Positions 21,401 through 25,769 of a stretch of DNA of 26,933 nucleotides are shown here, in pieces. Origin of the DNA: a virus; the IMG/VR virus record IMGVR_UViG_3300042731_004443, positions 1 through 26,933 of that record. One strand, written 5' to 3'. The notes below the pieces were generated by a model, which was not told the origin of the DNA, did no database searches, and was given only the letters and a program-made list of their open reading frames with translations. Position numbers and translations under genes: made by a program. Within the stretch, counting starts at the first letter, position 1, and each line of letters starts with the position of its first letter.

Positions 21401-22872
21401 TGTGATTTATCGATAGGCAATGTACCTTCATGAAGTACAAATGTAGATGATTGAATCTCTTTAATATCAAATCTTGTGCTTGTATTATATTTCCAAGAGT
21501 TTGCAAAAATTTCTTTGTAAGTTTGCTCTCCTGGAGGATTAGCAACAACTTCACCAACATTTCTTACTAGAAGTTCTTCTTCATCTTCCATCAATGGAGT
21601 ATCTTCCAGAGAAACGAAGTCAGAGAGAACTCCAGTCATACGAAGATCTATTCGGTTATTAATATCACCATTTCCATATCCAAATACAGTTTCATCCGCT
21701 CTGATAGCATCACCCAAAGATATTGTTGCATTAATATCAAGATTAGACTTAGGTTCCCATGTACACCCAAAGAACTGATTTACACTCTTTGATGTATATG
21801 TAATTTTATTACCACCAGATATTAATGATCCTTGCTCTGGGAATCCAATCGTAGAATCAACACTTATTACAGATGCTCCAACATTTGTCAGAGTATTATA
21901 TTCTGCAGATTCCAATACTCTAGAAAATCCAGGAACTTCAAAAATACCCTCTACTAAGTCTCTGTCATTATAACCAATGAATAGACCCATTCTATAGAAT
22001 GTTTTCTCTTTCCTTGTAAAGATTTCAATTTCGGAAATAGATGCACTAGTTTTCAAATCATTTGATTTGTATATTGTTTGACCTTCTAATTCTAAGGGAT
22101 TGCCAGATATAGGTTCAACTACAATAACTTCTCTTCTAAGAAAATTTGCAGAAGATGGTTTGATTAATCTTGATTCAAGATCAATTACCTTTGCAGTGAC
22201 ACCATAAAGAACCTTAAAGAGTATGACTATAGATTCTTCAATACCTTTAGATTGATAAAAATCTCTAGCGTGCTTTATGAAGTTACCGACATTTAGATCA
22301 GCAACAAAATTTTCATTTTCAAATCCTGGTGCAAACGTCCTTTTTAATTTCGTATAAAATTCCTGTAAAAATAAAGCACTAAGATTCTGTATTTCAGCAT
22401 TTGCTGTATGTGCTGCTGCTTCAGTGTCTTCAAAAATTACACTTTGACGATTTGTATTGCTAAAATTAAAACTAGTGGTATCATCATATCCAGTAATTCC
22501 ACTAAAACCACGAATACATCCTACAAAAGTAGTATCTGTCTTTGAAGTATAAGTGATAATTTCATTATCAATTTTCAACAGACCATAATCATCCGGAAAT
22601 CCTTTAGTGGATGCTACAGTTATGGTTGTATCTGTTGCACTTATTGTAGAAGAGAGTTTAGTTTTTCCTACAACTACTTCTGGTATTAAATTATCAAGCT
22701 TGATATAGCGGTCAAGATTATCAATCAGGTCAACATTACCTCCCTGATATTCCTGAGAGATATAATATTGCTTGAAAAATTCTACTGCTTTTGGAAAATC
22801 CGCTACTAAAAATTCAGGAAGTTGGCTCTCAATAATTTTATTGAGTTGCACTCTCTTCTCAAAATGCGACAT
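9481..22872 (-). CDS. Giant gp7-like baseplate protein, VrlC-type (4463 aa)
   Basis: This is a huge structural protein in the position of T4 gene 7, between gp6 and gp8. Cyanophage annotations often call it VrlC-like or virion structural. Residues about 190-275 match the C-terminal part of T4 gp7 as I remember it: DFYQSKGIEES (204-214), FKVLYG (219-224) and GQTIYKS (264-270), against T4 DFYSTKGIEAS, FKVLYN and GQTIY. Later parts are a YHYH domain (about 1265-1383), about six copies of a GF..GD.V.Y module, about fourteen GSGY-type repeats, two INGVxQ beta segments (the second, FINGVLQKPG, near the C-terminal fifth), and a helical segment (about 3696-3850). No membrane segment is seen. The start follows the gp6 stop by 3 bases, and the gp6 end supplies the Shine-Dalgarno (GAGAGGAAA). 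T4 gp7 is about 1032 residues, so this form is over four times longer. A role as a wedge scaffold with exposed decorations is inferred. Confidence 0.9.
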   Translation of the reverse strand: MSHFEKRVQLNKIIESQLPEFLVADFPKAVEFFKQYYISQEYQGGNVDLIDNLDRYIKLDNLIPEVVVGKTKLSSTISATDTTITVASTKGFPDDYGLLKIDNEIITYTSKTDTTFVGCIRGFSGITGYDDTTSFNFSNTNRQSVIFEDTEAAAHTANAEIQNLSALFLQEFYTKLKRTFAPGFENENFVADLNVGNFIKHARDFYQSKGIEESIVILFKVLYGVTAKVIDLESRLIKPSSANFLRREVIVVEPISGNPLELEGQTIYKSNDLKTSASISEIEIFTRKEKTFYRMGLFIGYNDRDLVEGIFEVPGFSRVLESAEYNTLTNVGASVISVDSTIGFPEQGSLISGGNKITYTSKSVNQFFGCTWEPKSNLDINATISLGDAIRADETVFGYGNGDINNRIDLRMTGVLSDFVSLEDTPLMEDEEELLVRNVGEVVANPPGEQTYKEIFANSWKYNTSTRFDIKEIQSSTFVLHEGTLPIDKSQLSVGDSVDILVQKSNIVAHSGAIVESIDNTNKEIVLSNLDSFSPYQNAAGQTISQTYSIRRNLFKAKSSPTLLKLGNDVYISNVHNVYTSDDQYFGYVASNSLPSYLINDEIIESAIPNGGEPYLDDYDGFFKTYSSIVFDEPVKFINGDEVVYHAENSIKGLVSGETYVVKLIAPNKINLYTSKVQISTNDFNRFGEKGSSPSGQHKFTLKRHEDRIISANNILRKIPLSHPVSQGESIERNIGKVGVLIDGVEITSPESTDSVFYGPIDKFEVLNGGKGYSVTEPPKISITGAGTTALVEPVVQGIVEEVLVDPQDFDVDDVLSITLKGLNGDGCVLKPVLGKRFREIEFDCRRLDLGGGIDIEDETITFRENHNLVNGQIVVYNQDLNDPLSVGTGFDTTNTTTGQLVTGDQYAVRIVNPRTIKLYNTVGEALTNGVGINTIGLTETSNGIHKFRTEKRNNLREVKVLNPGSGYTYRKLRVKPEQVSIEYDTIIIENHGFENGEIVKYSFTDTQIGGLDTSKQYSIQKLSSDRFRLIDIGVDGQTETDLIRGKYVNLTSNGTGYHIFQYLPLTVDADVTFSGGTPGTITFTPIITGSIIDAYLYESGTGYGSTTLNLHKKPVISLSKGKNIQLSPIIDNGKIKDVQILNGGKEFVTTPELIFEDTSTPGGVGAVVRPVIVDGKLDSVVVINEGLGYNENTTSIIVKERGFGSKFEVRVRNLTVNDAERFAVHSRNRSEKIFSSLTKSKKDDSLTFGIYGYSEDLAEQFEKLDGSHSPIIGWAYDGNPIYGPFGYKKSDDIQSGVTLLKTGYNVNTNVIVDRPPNFSPGFFIDDYQFDSSGDLDIHNGRFCKTPEFPNGVYAYFVGVSTSLLNPKFEPNYPYFIGNTYKSKVVDENFTLDHSFDFNNANIVRNTLPYNVNSVYGDYDFLNEGYEVFDQRSRVKSITKGDIDDIQIIEGGSGYKLKDKVNFDLSTSGGNGLSAEVSELSGKDVISVNTSLDKYENVVFEWKNDYEVTAFYQSGFDFLNNDNILISGLSTSVTSLAGSRNIGFSTETVGLAKTMTTYSGTPYGKYEDIVINRRFNKVSVGSTLEIISSEGTEIVTVLNDYANGLLRVQRYGTTGVAHSTSSTINLKSNTATIKTRTKQFASERDSLAYFNPKNSVGLGTAEGSKKSFQINGTPYSIPVPIRQIYIPNHPFQTGDKLTFTKSPKLTTTSLLVGNNNSQTDTFYIPDTVLDTYTVYAINKGRDYIGLTTSVGLTTTGDGLYFFTDGSDESDYLLKTNKDQVTGEVDKIITTVSCGSTHGLVEGDSIKMNIVPNTIVGIGTTTALTLKFNSDEQKILVNPTGITSSSIDITSNSFNHSGHGFETGDKVYYETVEPAAGLSVGSYFVIRDSFSKFRLAETKYESFPGTEKEVNIVGTGDTNHTFSLVNPPIDVVRNSDLQFNLSDSSLSGYKLRIYGEKQFINEYNSSYDSRDFNVETLGGIGKTGSSLTIKYSENIPSNLFYTLEKSSYISTTDTDVFNGSRINYIDSEYNGTYDIFSVENTTFKYSPSKMPIVLSYVKNQTDKLEYTVKNSKEDISGSISKIDILSRGFNFESLPKFVDITSENGVNANVIAISTSVGRIKKVRFKDIGYDYPSDKTLRPEAFVPPILTLDDLDTIEKIDIVYGGARYLSDPDLILWNETKGEIVDATSLVAKAPNGSISEVEELGPLFGLESEPHRLVAINNSNGVGISSISTSNAGIATCILTTPILGFTSPLFAAGDLVFTEGIQMEDSGDGYNSENYGYKFFKVISYENTSPAKLEFKIAGNDDVLLSTNPGIAKTLQSGYATIVNKKNYPTFNVIQKRTEFSSNERLFVDTGTGFFKTDLKVSLIRDDYIKILGRYDLREGSKIKGVISGAIATVVKIDRKRAKFTIEYSSRNDIGWADDVGKTSEDYQVVPDNDYYQCLSYSIKSPITWDQLSGPVNSLVHPAGMKNFADVGISSVGVFDSTLEGSTTSLVVLDVISDERVDAINTFDNTIDDGPIQSAIGIFPKSNTLQIQNRKLTDFTECRTNRVLIHDDISDKFSSTGFKDTFAEIEEISSLENHIKYTIQIVDPDTSDVQLSEVVVQSNDTDTFVFEKYSALTGDRFGTFRADIDTDGRKTLIFDPTDPFDRDHDIKLVKKSYLYQNLPGGQTGTGDISFGSVEFKGSFVSGINSVGPYDPQLVGSGTTSIKTIATFDANTFNGAFASIEITDRFNTVPEQYIEAFVDFDGTDTYLSEYYFDTVTKSYSSSSTGILTVAYDSNAGIVSLRARNDAITSEGPVYDVRSNIVGFGTTNSGIGTYRFLLNNQPPGNERSARYESTIGFGSNPIPVGTFDINTVSSSNSIVRVSAGHTSSIHQVAILSNNIKGTTNVVPGPYTIANGNTGLGTFGGSIVGTNFVLDFYPDSGYNVELQSMNEVLYRQSDFDNQALDLEYGPVNQRVFLSAYDGLNGKRANRKSFKLLHDGNPIYLKTFDPADTNVLDYESGIFSYPNHFFNTGEELIYTPNSTFIGVGQTAIGIGETSNHAGILTTKLPQKVFAIALTPDTFRLSTREEYARAGIFVTFTDAGEGNAHELEFTNKLSKTVIGLDGIVQQPISFTPINHILRHNSGGIDVGISTFNLSGISSIQPRDLLKIDDEYMKVIEVGLSTNVGGQILGPINGIIASGAAATHPTVSVERGVVGSIAASHTDESEVRIFRGAINIVKNEVFFLDPPKGNSRARRDEGNLPYVRAEFSGRTFLRSDYSTNMLFDDISDSFTGIAKTYTATVGGINTTGIEPGNGILFINGVFQTPTTENNAGNNYSFENDSTNGISSVVFTGITSINGSPIQSEFDINQNQIPRGGLVVSFGSTPGLGYAPLTGANVKAKKDSSGALTEIVGINTWVNPAPITSADYNNISGLIEIETSDEHYLKLGDRVKLENLIFQCDTGSGLTNKVYPDHNRSFDIFNIINSKKLVVNVGVSTIVHTYISGGEIYEHFSLNTGSGYREPVSIGVTDIAYEHRFERAVENGIVATGGPFTVENAIYTSHTGELRLTIPNHGLTTSDVIQITDKSIIFRCSSDDFFTEQPYPRSTDPASGVQLPITQVAGDVIFVNVGPGGGAGQGAVVSATVGIGGTLTFNIDSPGSGYVNPIIEIPEPNYENMPIVGVSRLGIGTTTDSGKNLLVNLTMGQLSDGANGDRFFDAANLIVDNVELIADVAYGRMLAQFPSYTPPTGTTGRDCKDDIVDVLESLAYNLRYGGNDLTVDAANLYISGAHVTGEEQETIFAFMQARDLAVQAMRNEVITIGGYSDRSQIIDSAVTIDSQNPTCANVQSAIHTLVGIVTNAVDPTIATTPTKTIAPGSMVGVSDFKIARNGYGFQVGDIITVAGLVTAANISEPVSEFQLEVTQTFNDFFSAWSFGEMDYIDSVIGYQDGNRKRFPLFYEGELLAFEIDPDDPLSSAIDLDAVLVIFINGVLQKPGIAYNFDGGTSFIFSRPPRINDKIDIFFYVGTQGVDISIVSVTETLKVGDDLFVSKHPLYQETVDQLSERTIQEILGSDKVETPIYTGPGINENTFKPVKWTKQKRDKFVKGDLVYKTRESIEPRIFPTAKVISDINQTSADIFVDNAQFFDYDEIIYDLNVGTFNFDALLFDNKEPVSAEFSVTVSNSGTISQVNIVNPGFGYTTSPIDIKFSAPVSVGVGVGTTATAIGTVGVGGTIQSVSIVNPGFGYTNTITTHAITEVPKINTELFTNIENVQGFSGIITGIKETTGSGGQKAIQFFFNALKDYGIDGEAQNASDTNDLMVGYPIMIYDTAVGTGLTSVYGNDNDVVGIGTQFLDNIYVVDSRTGGMSIAANGEIICNVHSNSNLVGIDSTGLFNDNQAGLTTSLGKISWGRIYNYSQRINPVSIGVTGLVVDSGLSTFPTIQRRGNFGQGKSGAIRSRKPVADSNLIADNNLPFYTQ
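10170..20580 (-). repeat. GSGY-type glycine repeats along the giant protein
   Basis: About fourteen short elements of the form hydrophobic-x-x-N/G-G/P-G-x-GY followed by a strand are spread along the giant, near residues 771, 966, 1100, 1145, 1190, 1453, 2087, 2127, 2167, 3504, 3645, 3877, 4182 and 4229. The last two are the closest pair: both read VNPGFGYT and are about 47 residues apart. Some copies are degenerate (for example GGKEF and GGARY). They look like turns of a beta-rich repeat fold; that structural reading is inference. Confidence 0.6.
13568..21000 (-). repeat. Six divergent copies of a GF-TGD-V-Y beta module
   Basis: Within the giant, a module of about 80-95 residues recurs. The pattern is a hydrophobic strand, then a N-H-x-F/L-x-x-G-x-x-V/L-x-Y/F core, a 20-40 residue link, a Y-x-V or F-x-V strand, an F/I-R/N-L strand, and a final H-x-F. 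Copies are near residues 624-705 (KFINGDEVVYH), 856-949 (NHNLVNGQIVVY), 981-1063 (NHGFENGEIVKY), 1677-1765 (NHPFQTGDKLTF), 1844-1924 (GHGFETGDKVYY) and 3007-3101 (NHFFNTGEELIY). DNA identity between copies is low, so this is an old protein repeat, not a recent duplication. Coordinates span the first to last copy. Confidence 0.65.
18722..19078 (-). other. YHYH-type domain inside the giant protein
   Basis: Residues about 1265-1383 of the giant read like a YHYH domain: SPIIGWAYDGNPIYGPFGY at the start, LDIHNGRFCKTPEFPNGVYAYF in the middle (in two parts, LDIHNGRFCKTPEFP then NGVYAYF), and YPYFIGN at the end. In the family the SPIIGYAYDGFPIYGPYG element and a Y-H-Y-H element are hallmarks; here the latter position is YAYF, so both histidines are missing. 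The function of the family is not well established. Assignment is by motif recognition only. Confidence 0.75.
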
Positions 22873-22875
22873 ATT

Positions 22876-24780
22876 TTATTTCCTCTCTAAATCTCCGTTG
22901 GAATAGCTTGAAGTATAATAATCTCTTGTGAATGAGACGCCAGAAATGTCTTCGCCTGATGCTATGACATCTTTAATGATATTTATCTTACTATGTGAAA
23001 TGTCTAATGAGAGGTAAAGATCTTTCAATCCAACAATATCATTTGATTCTGGGAATGCCTGAACCTCAATTACATCATTTGCTGCAACTGTTTCTATTAT
23101 ATTGATAGTATTGAGAATAATTTCACCTTTTTTATAATCAACCACACCTGCATCTTTCTTTACAACAACTATTTTTCCTTCTTCACCAACTTTTACTACA
23201 GATAGAATTCCTTTATCTGGATCATCTGTAGGAGTATCTGTAAAATAAACTATAGAATTTTCACCGGAAATTTTAAATCCTGTTGATTTGATATTGAATC
23301 CACCTGGATTTGCATGAAATTTATTGCCAAAACACAATTCATATTGTGCAAACTGATTCTTCAAAACCTTCATGTCTCTTCTAATAAGAATCTTAGTTAT
23401 ATTAGAGGTAATAGAATCATCAACTCTATCAATCAATTGAAGGATCTTACTATATTTAAATCTACCACCAAAGCGATTCATATCGACATCTTTTGAATAT
23501 CGAGTTAATGCCGATGTAATATTAGTTTTTAAGACATCGGTAGCACTAAGTTTGTTGAAATCGCAGTAGATAGTCGAATCAATTTCAACATAAAGGATTT
23601 TAAGATCAACAATCGACTGATTCATACCAGCGACTGAATATTGTTTTAGTCTATTTAAAATTTGTTGCTTATCAAAATCAGAAACGTATGTTCCATTCTT
23701 TGGTTTGATGCTGATTTGAACCGTTCCATATCTTGGAGGAGATAATTCCTCACCACCGACCACAGATACTGATTCAGTATTAGGATATATCTTTTGAACT
23801 ATCGCTTCATAGTCTCTAGATGTAACCGCTCTGTGTTGCGCAGCATACATCCTAGGAGCAAAGTATTTTATAGAGGATAAATTCTCTGCTGCACCACCAT
23901 TCATCGCCTTCTGAACGGTTGTGACGGGGATTGATGCAGTAGGAATGACTCTTACATCGTTTTCATTAGTAAAATTGCCCTGAAAATCAAATAATCTTGC
24001 ACCATTTCCAGCAGATCCATCAGTTACAATGTAGCGAACAGTAATAACAGCGTTATCTTCTAATTTTTTACCAAAATATCCATCACCAAACAGCAATTCA
24101 TACTTTTCTTCCTGTACTTCTTGAATTAAGAAGATGTTGGATGAACTATCAATGTTAATAATATTGTCAACAGCGTGATATTCTCTTCCAATACCAGTAT
24201 CACCTATACCTCTAACATATACTCTGATAGTAGAGGCATCAACATTGGGGTTATCAATGATAAATTTTTGGTCTGTTGAACCATCCACCAAGAATTGAGT
24301 AGTAAGGAACGATCCTTGGAAGACATCTATTGGTTTTTCTGCGGTTCCGAACTGTGCAGATCCATTAATTACTTTTGCAGTGATATCTTCTGGTATAGAG
24401 AAGCGATATGAGGTGTTATCTACTGCTCCAATACACGTTAAACCCGCCTCAAGCGTTAGAATACCACTGTCAAACCCAACAGGTACTGTGAATGTTACCT
24501 GTGCCTTAGCGGCGCTTACGGAACGAGGTACATAACCTATGTTTCTTGCCAAAGAAACTACATTTTCACGTACTGTTGCTCCATCAAGGAACGATTCATT
24601 AACAACTAAGTTTGCATTAAATGCATTTATGTAAGAATTATAAGCAAGAGTATCGATTAAGACTGAAAAGTTGGACCCTTCAAAGTCAAAATCCGTGAAA
24701 TTTGAGTTAGCACGGAGATAATCTTTGATTTGATCCCTAATTTGGTCGAAATCTAGGTTAGTAAACTGTGTAAAAGGCAT
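22876..24780 (-). CDS. gp6: Baseplate wedge protein gp6 (baseplate J-like)
   Basis: This is the core wedge protein that, in T4, dimerises and links neighbouring wedges into the ring around the hub. At 634 residues it is close to T4 gp6 (660). The N-terminus has the family pattern: LDFDQIRDQIKDYLRAN (9-25), then FDFEGSNFSVLIDTLAYNSY (31-50), and ENVVSLARNIGYVPRS (72-87). A baseplate-J signature, YFAPRMYAAQHRAVTSRDYE, lies around residues 305-325. A beta-rich C-terminal region follows. The start lies 3 bases after the gp25 stop with only a weak ribosome site (AGAGG, far upstream), which suggests translational coupling. Its last codons provide the ribosome site of the giant gene. The order 25-6 fits the T4-like pattern in which gp25 and gp6 interact. 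Confidence 0.95.
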   Translation of the reverse strand: MPFTQFTNLDFDQIRDQIKDYLRANSNFTDFDFEGSNFSVLIDTLAYNSYINAFNANLVVNESFLDGATVRENVVSLARNIGYVPRSVSAAKAQVTFTVPVGFDSGILTLEAGLTCIGAVDNTSYRFSIPEDITAKVINGSAQFGTAEKPIDVFQGSFLTTQFLVDGSTDQKFIIDNPNVDASTIRVYVRGIGDTGIGREYHAVDNIINIDSSSNIFLIQEVQEEKYELLFGDGYFGKKLEDNAVITVRYIVTDGSAGNGARLFDFQGNFTNENDVRVIPTASIPVTTVQKAMNGGAAENLSSIKYFAPRMYAAQHRAVTSRDYEAIVQKIYPNTESVSVVGGEELSPPRYGTVQISIKPKNGTYVSDFDKQQILNRLKQYSVAGMNQSIVDLKILYVEIDSTIYCDFNKLSATDVLKTNITSALTRYSKDVDMNRFGGRFKYSKILQLIDRVDDSITSNITKILIRRDMKVLKNQFAQYELCFGNKFHANPGGFNIKSTGFKISGENSIVYFTDTPTDDPDKGILSVVKVGEEGKIVVVKKDAGVVDYKKGEIILNTINIIETVAANDVIEVQAFPESNDIVGLKDLYLSLDISHSKINIIKDVIASGEDISGVSFTRDYYTSSYSNGDLERK

Positions 24781-24783
24781 TTT

Positions 24784-25185
24784 TTATCGAGTTGCCTCTA
24801 GTATGAATGAAAAGGATTGTGGTGGAAAATCTTGACCTACAATATCAAAGAAGATTGTCACATCAAAACTATTATCATCGGGTTGTGGATCAACTTTCAC
24901 CTTTAAATTTTCAATTCGATCCTCATAAAAACCAACCGTATTTACAATTTGGTCTTTAATGATAGTAGCAGTGTTATAAGATACCAATTCAAATAGGCTT
25001 TGACGGATATCAGTGCCTAATGTAGGATTAAAAAAGCGTTCTGTAGGGATAGTTTCTACCAAGTTACGAACTGAACGTATGATTGCACGTTCATTTGTAA
25101 TGATTGGGAGGTCTTTTGATACTGGATGAGGATCAAAAGAGAAACTAATATCCTTGAACGCTCTAGAAACCCTTTGAGATGCCAT
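24784..25185 (-). CDS. gp25: Baseplate wedge protein gp25 (gpW/gp25 family)
   Basis: This small wedge protein binds gp6 and is widely conserved in contractile injection systems. The length (133 residues) equals T4 gp25 (132). The family core is clear: an N-terminal DISFSFDPHPVSKDLPI strand region (12-28), NERAIIRSVRNLVET (31-45), and TERFFNPTLGTDIRQSLFE (48-66). The C-terminus, FDVTIFFDIVGQ, is the usual strand pair. The family was once called lysozyme-like; an enzymatic role is not supported by recent structural work that I know of. A perfect late promoter lies 25 bases upstream. No convincing Shine-Dalgarno precedes the ATG. Confidence 0.95.
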   Translation of the reverse strand: MASQRVSRAFKDISFSFDPHPVSKDLPIITNERAIIRSVRNLVETIPTERFFNPTLGTDIRQSLFELVSYNTATIIKDQIVNTVGFYEDRIENLKVKVDPQPDDNSFDVTIFFDIVGQDFPPQSFSFILEATR

Positions 25186-25209
25186 TACAGGGGTAGATTT
25201 TTCTGAATT

Positions 25210-25217
25210 TATTTATA
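25210..25217 (-). promoter_or_regulatory. T4-type late promoter before gp25
   Basis: TATAAATA on the minus strand, an exact match to the T4 late element, lies in the 35-base gap between the 48-residue gene and gp25. The expected transcription start is a few bases downstream, giving a leader of roughly 15-20 bases. Confidence 0.8.
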
Positions 25218-25220
25218 CCT

Positions 25221-25367
25221 TCACTCTAAATTTTGCTCTTCAGTGGTCAATTCTTCAGGTATATCGTTTGTTTCGTGTGGCTTAGTCCAATAATCAGTAA
25301 TTAAACTGGTAGTTCCCCACATTTGGAACATGTAGTCTTTGTCTCTATCGACTGGTGAGTTGCCCAT
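25221..25367 (-). CDS. 48-residue acidic protein, first gene of the late operon
   Basis: This short gene begins MGNSPVDRDKDYMFQMWGTT and ends ELTTEEQNLE. The start is supported by AGGAG (25372-25376) four bases upstream and a late promoter element about 55 bases upstream. Composition is acidic, with one Trp-rich central segment (MWGTTSLITDYWTKP); no membrane segment is seen. It sits directly ahead of gp25 and ends 4 bases before the gp25 late promoter. I recall similar short proteins before gp25 in cyanophages but cannot name a function. The good ribosome site, the promoter and the compact position make it a real gene. Confidence 0.75.
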   Translation of the reverse strand: MGNSPVDRDKDYMFQMWGTTSLITDYWTKPHETNDIPEELTTEEQNLE

Positions 25368-25420
25368 ACTACTCCTGATTGATAATCAGAACTTTTATAG
25401 GGGTTTCTATCCCTCATCAA

Positions 25421-25428
25421 TATTTATT
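25421..25428 (-). promoter_or_regulatory. Late promoter at head of the structural operon
   Basis: AATAAATA on the minus strand matches seven of eight bases of TATAAATA. It lies just beyond the terminator of the upstream operon and ahead of the 48-residue gene, where a late operon would be expected to begin. Confidence 0.6.
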
Positions 25429-25435
25429 TTAGGAC

Positions 25436-25462
25436 AAAAAAAGAGGTCGCCCTCAGCGACCT
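25436..25462 (-). terminator. Intrinsic terminator of the upstream operon
   Basis: On the minus strand a 7-base stem, AGGTCGC / GCGACCT, with a 5-base loop (TGAGG) is followed, after one C, by seven T residues. The stem begins within the last codons of the 48-residue basic protein and its stop codon lies in the loop, so the coding end and the terminator share bases. It separates the early-type operon from the late promoter eight bases downstream. Confidence 0.9.
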
Positions 25463-25599
25463 TGTCCGCGATATACCTTCTTAGCATTATTACGAGAAGA
25501 AGCGGCATACTTTGTATTCTTCCCTTGCCCTTGACGAGTCTTTTTGGGTTTAGACTCAATCATCTTCTCACCCATGATGCCAACTTTTGACCGTGCCAT
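25453..25599 (-). CDS. 48-residue strongly basic protein
   Basis: This very basic small protein runs from MARSKVGIMGEKMIESKPKK to KKVYRGQGR, with about fifteen Lys/Arg in 48 residues and few hydrophobic residues. The composition suggests nucleic-acid or ribosome binding, but no domain is recognisable. The start has a GAGG site (25607-25610) seven bases upstream, formed by the last codons of the preceding gene. The stop codon lies inside the terminator loop. I recall near-identical short proteins starting MARSK in cyanophages, which supports it as a real conserved gene of unknown role. Confidence 0.8.
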   Translation of the reverse strand: MARSKVGIMGEKMIESKPKKTRQGQGKNTKYAASSRNNAKKVYRGQGR

Positions 25600-25601
25600 A
25601 A

Positions 25602-25769
25602 TTAATCCTCTTTAGTAATGTGTGTATCGAGCTCCGAGGGGTTCGGAGTGCCTGTAACGTAGAAGTCCTCTGCCAGGTCTGCTAGTTTAGTAAAATATTC
25701 CTCTTGAGTCAAGCCTTCGGCAAGAACTTGACCCTTATGGAGAATTGTATATAATTCTCTACTCATCAT
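25602..25769 (-). CDS. 55-residue acidic protein coupled to the glycosyltransferase
   Basis: The start overlaps the stop of the glycosyltransferase gene (TGATG, one shared base). Two ATG codons stand in tandem, so initiation at 25766 is also possible. The protein runs from MSRELYTILHKGQVLAEGLT to PSELDTHITKED and is acidic, with a helical centre (TQEEYFTKLADLAEDFY). It looks like the small YTI.hKG..la.gLt.eEy...l.dLA.dfY proteins I recall from cyanophages; function is unknown. Its 3' end lies two bases before the start of the basic 48-residue gene. The dense packing and coupling make this a credible gene despite its size. Confidence 0.75.
   Translation of the reverse strand: MMSRELYTILHKGQVLAEGLTQEEYFTKLADLAEDFYVTGTPNPSELDTHITKED

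Noticed and set aside
9481-22872. Possible artificial fusion of several genes in the 13.4-kb frame
   Set aside because: The frame is open throughout without stops, internal Shine-Dalgarno-plus-ATG sites or late promoter elements at obvious domain borders were not noticed, and the modules recur on both sides of all regions.
24784-25185. gp25 as a lysozyme
   Set aside because: The old family name implies an enzyme, but the match is to the structural wedge protein; no lysozyme catalytic arrangement can be argued from the sequence.
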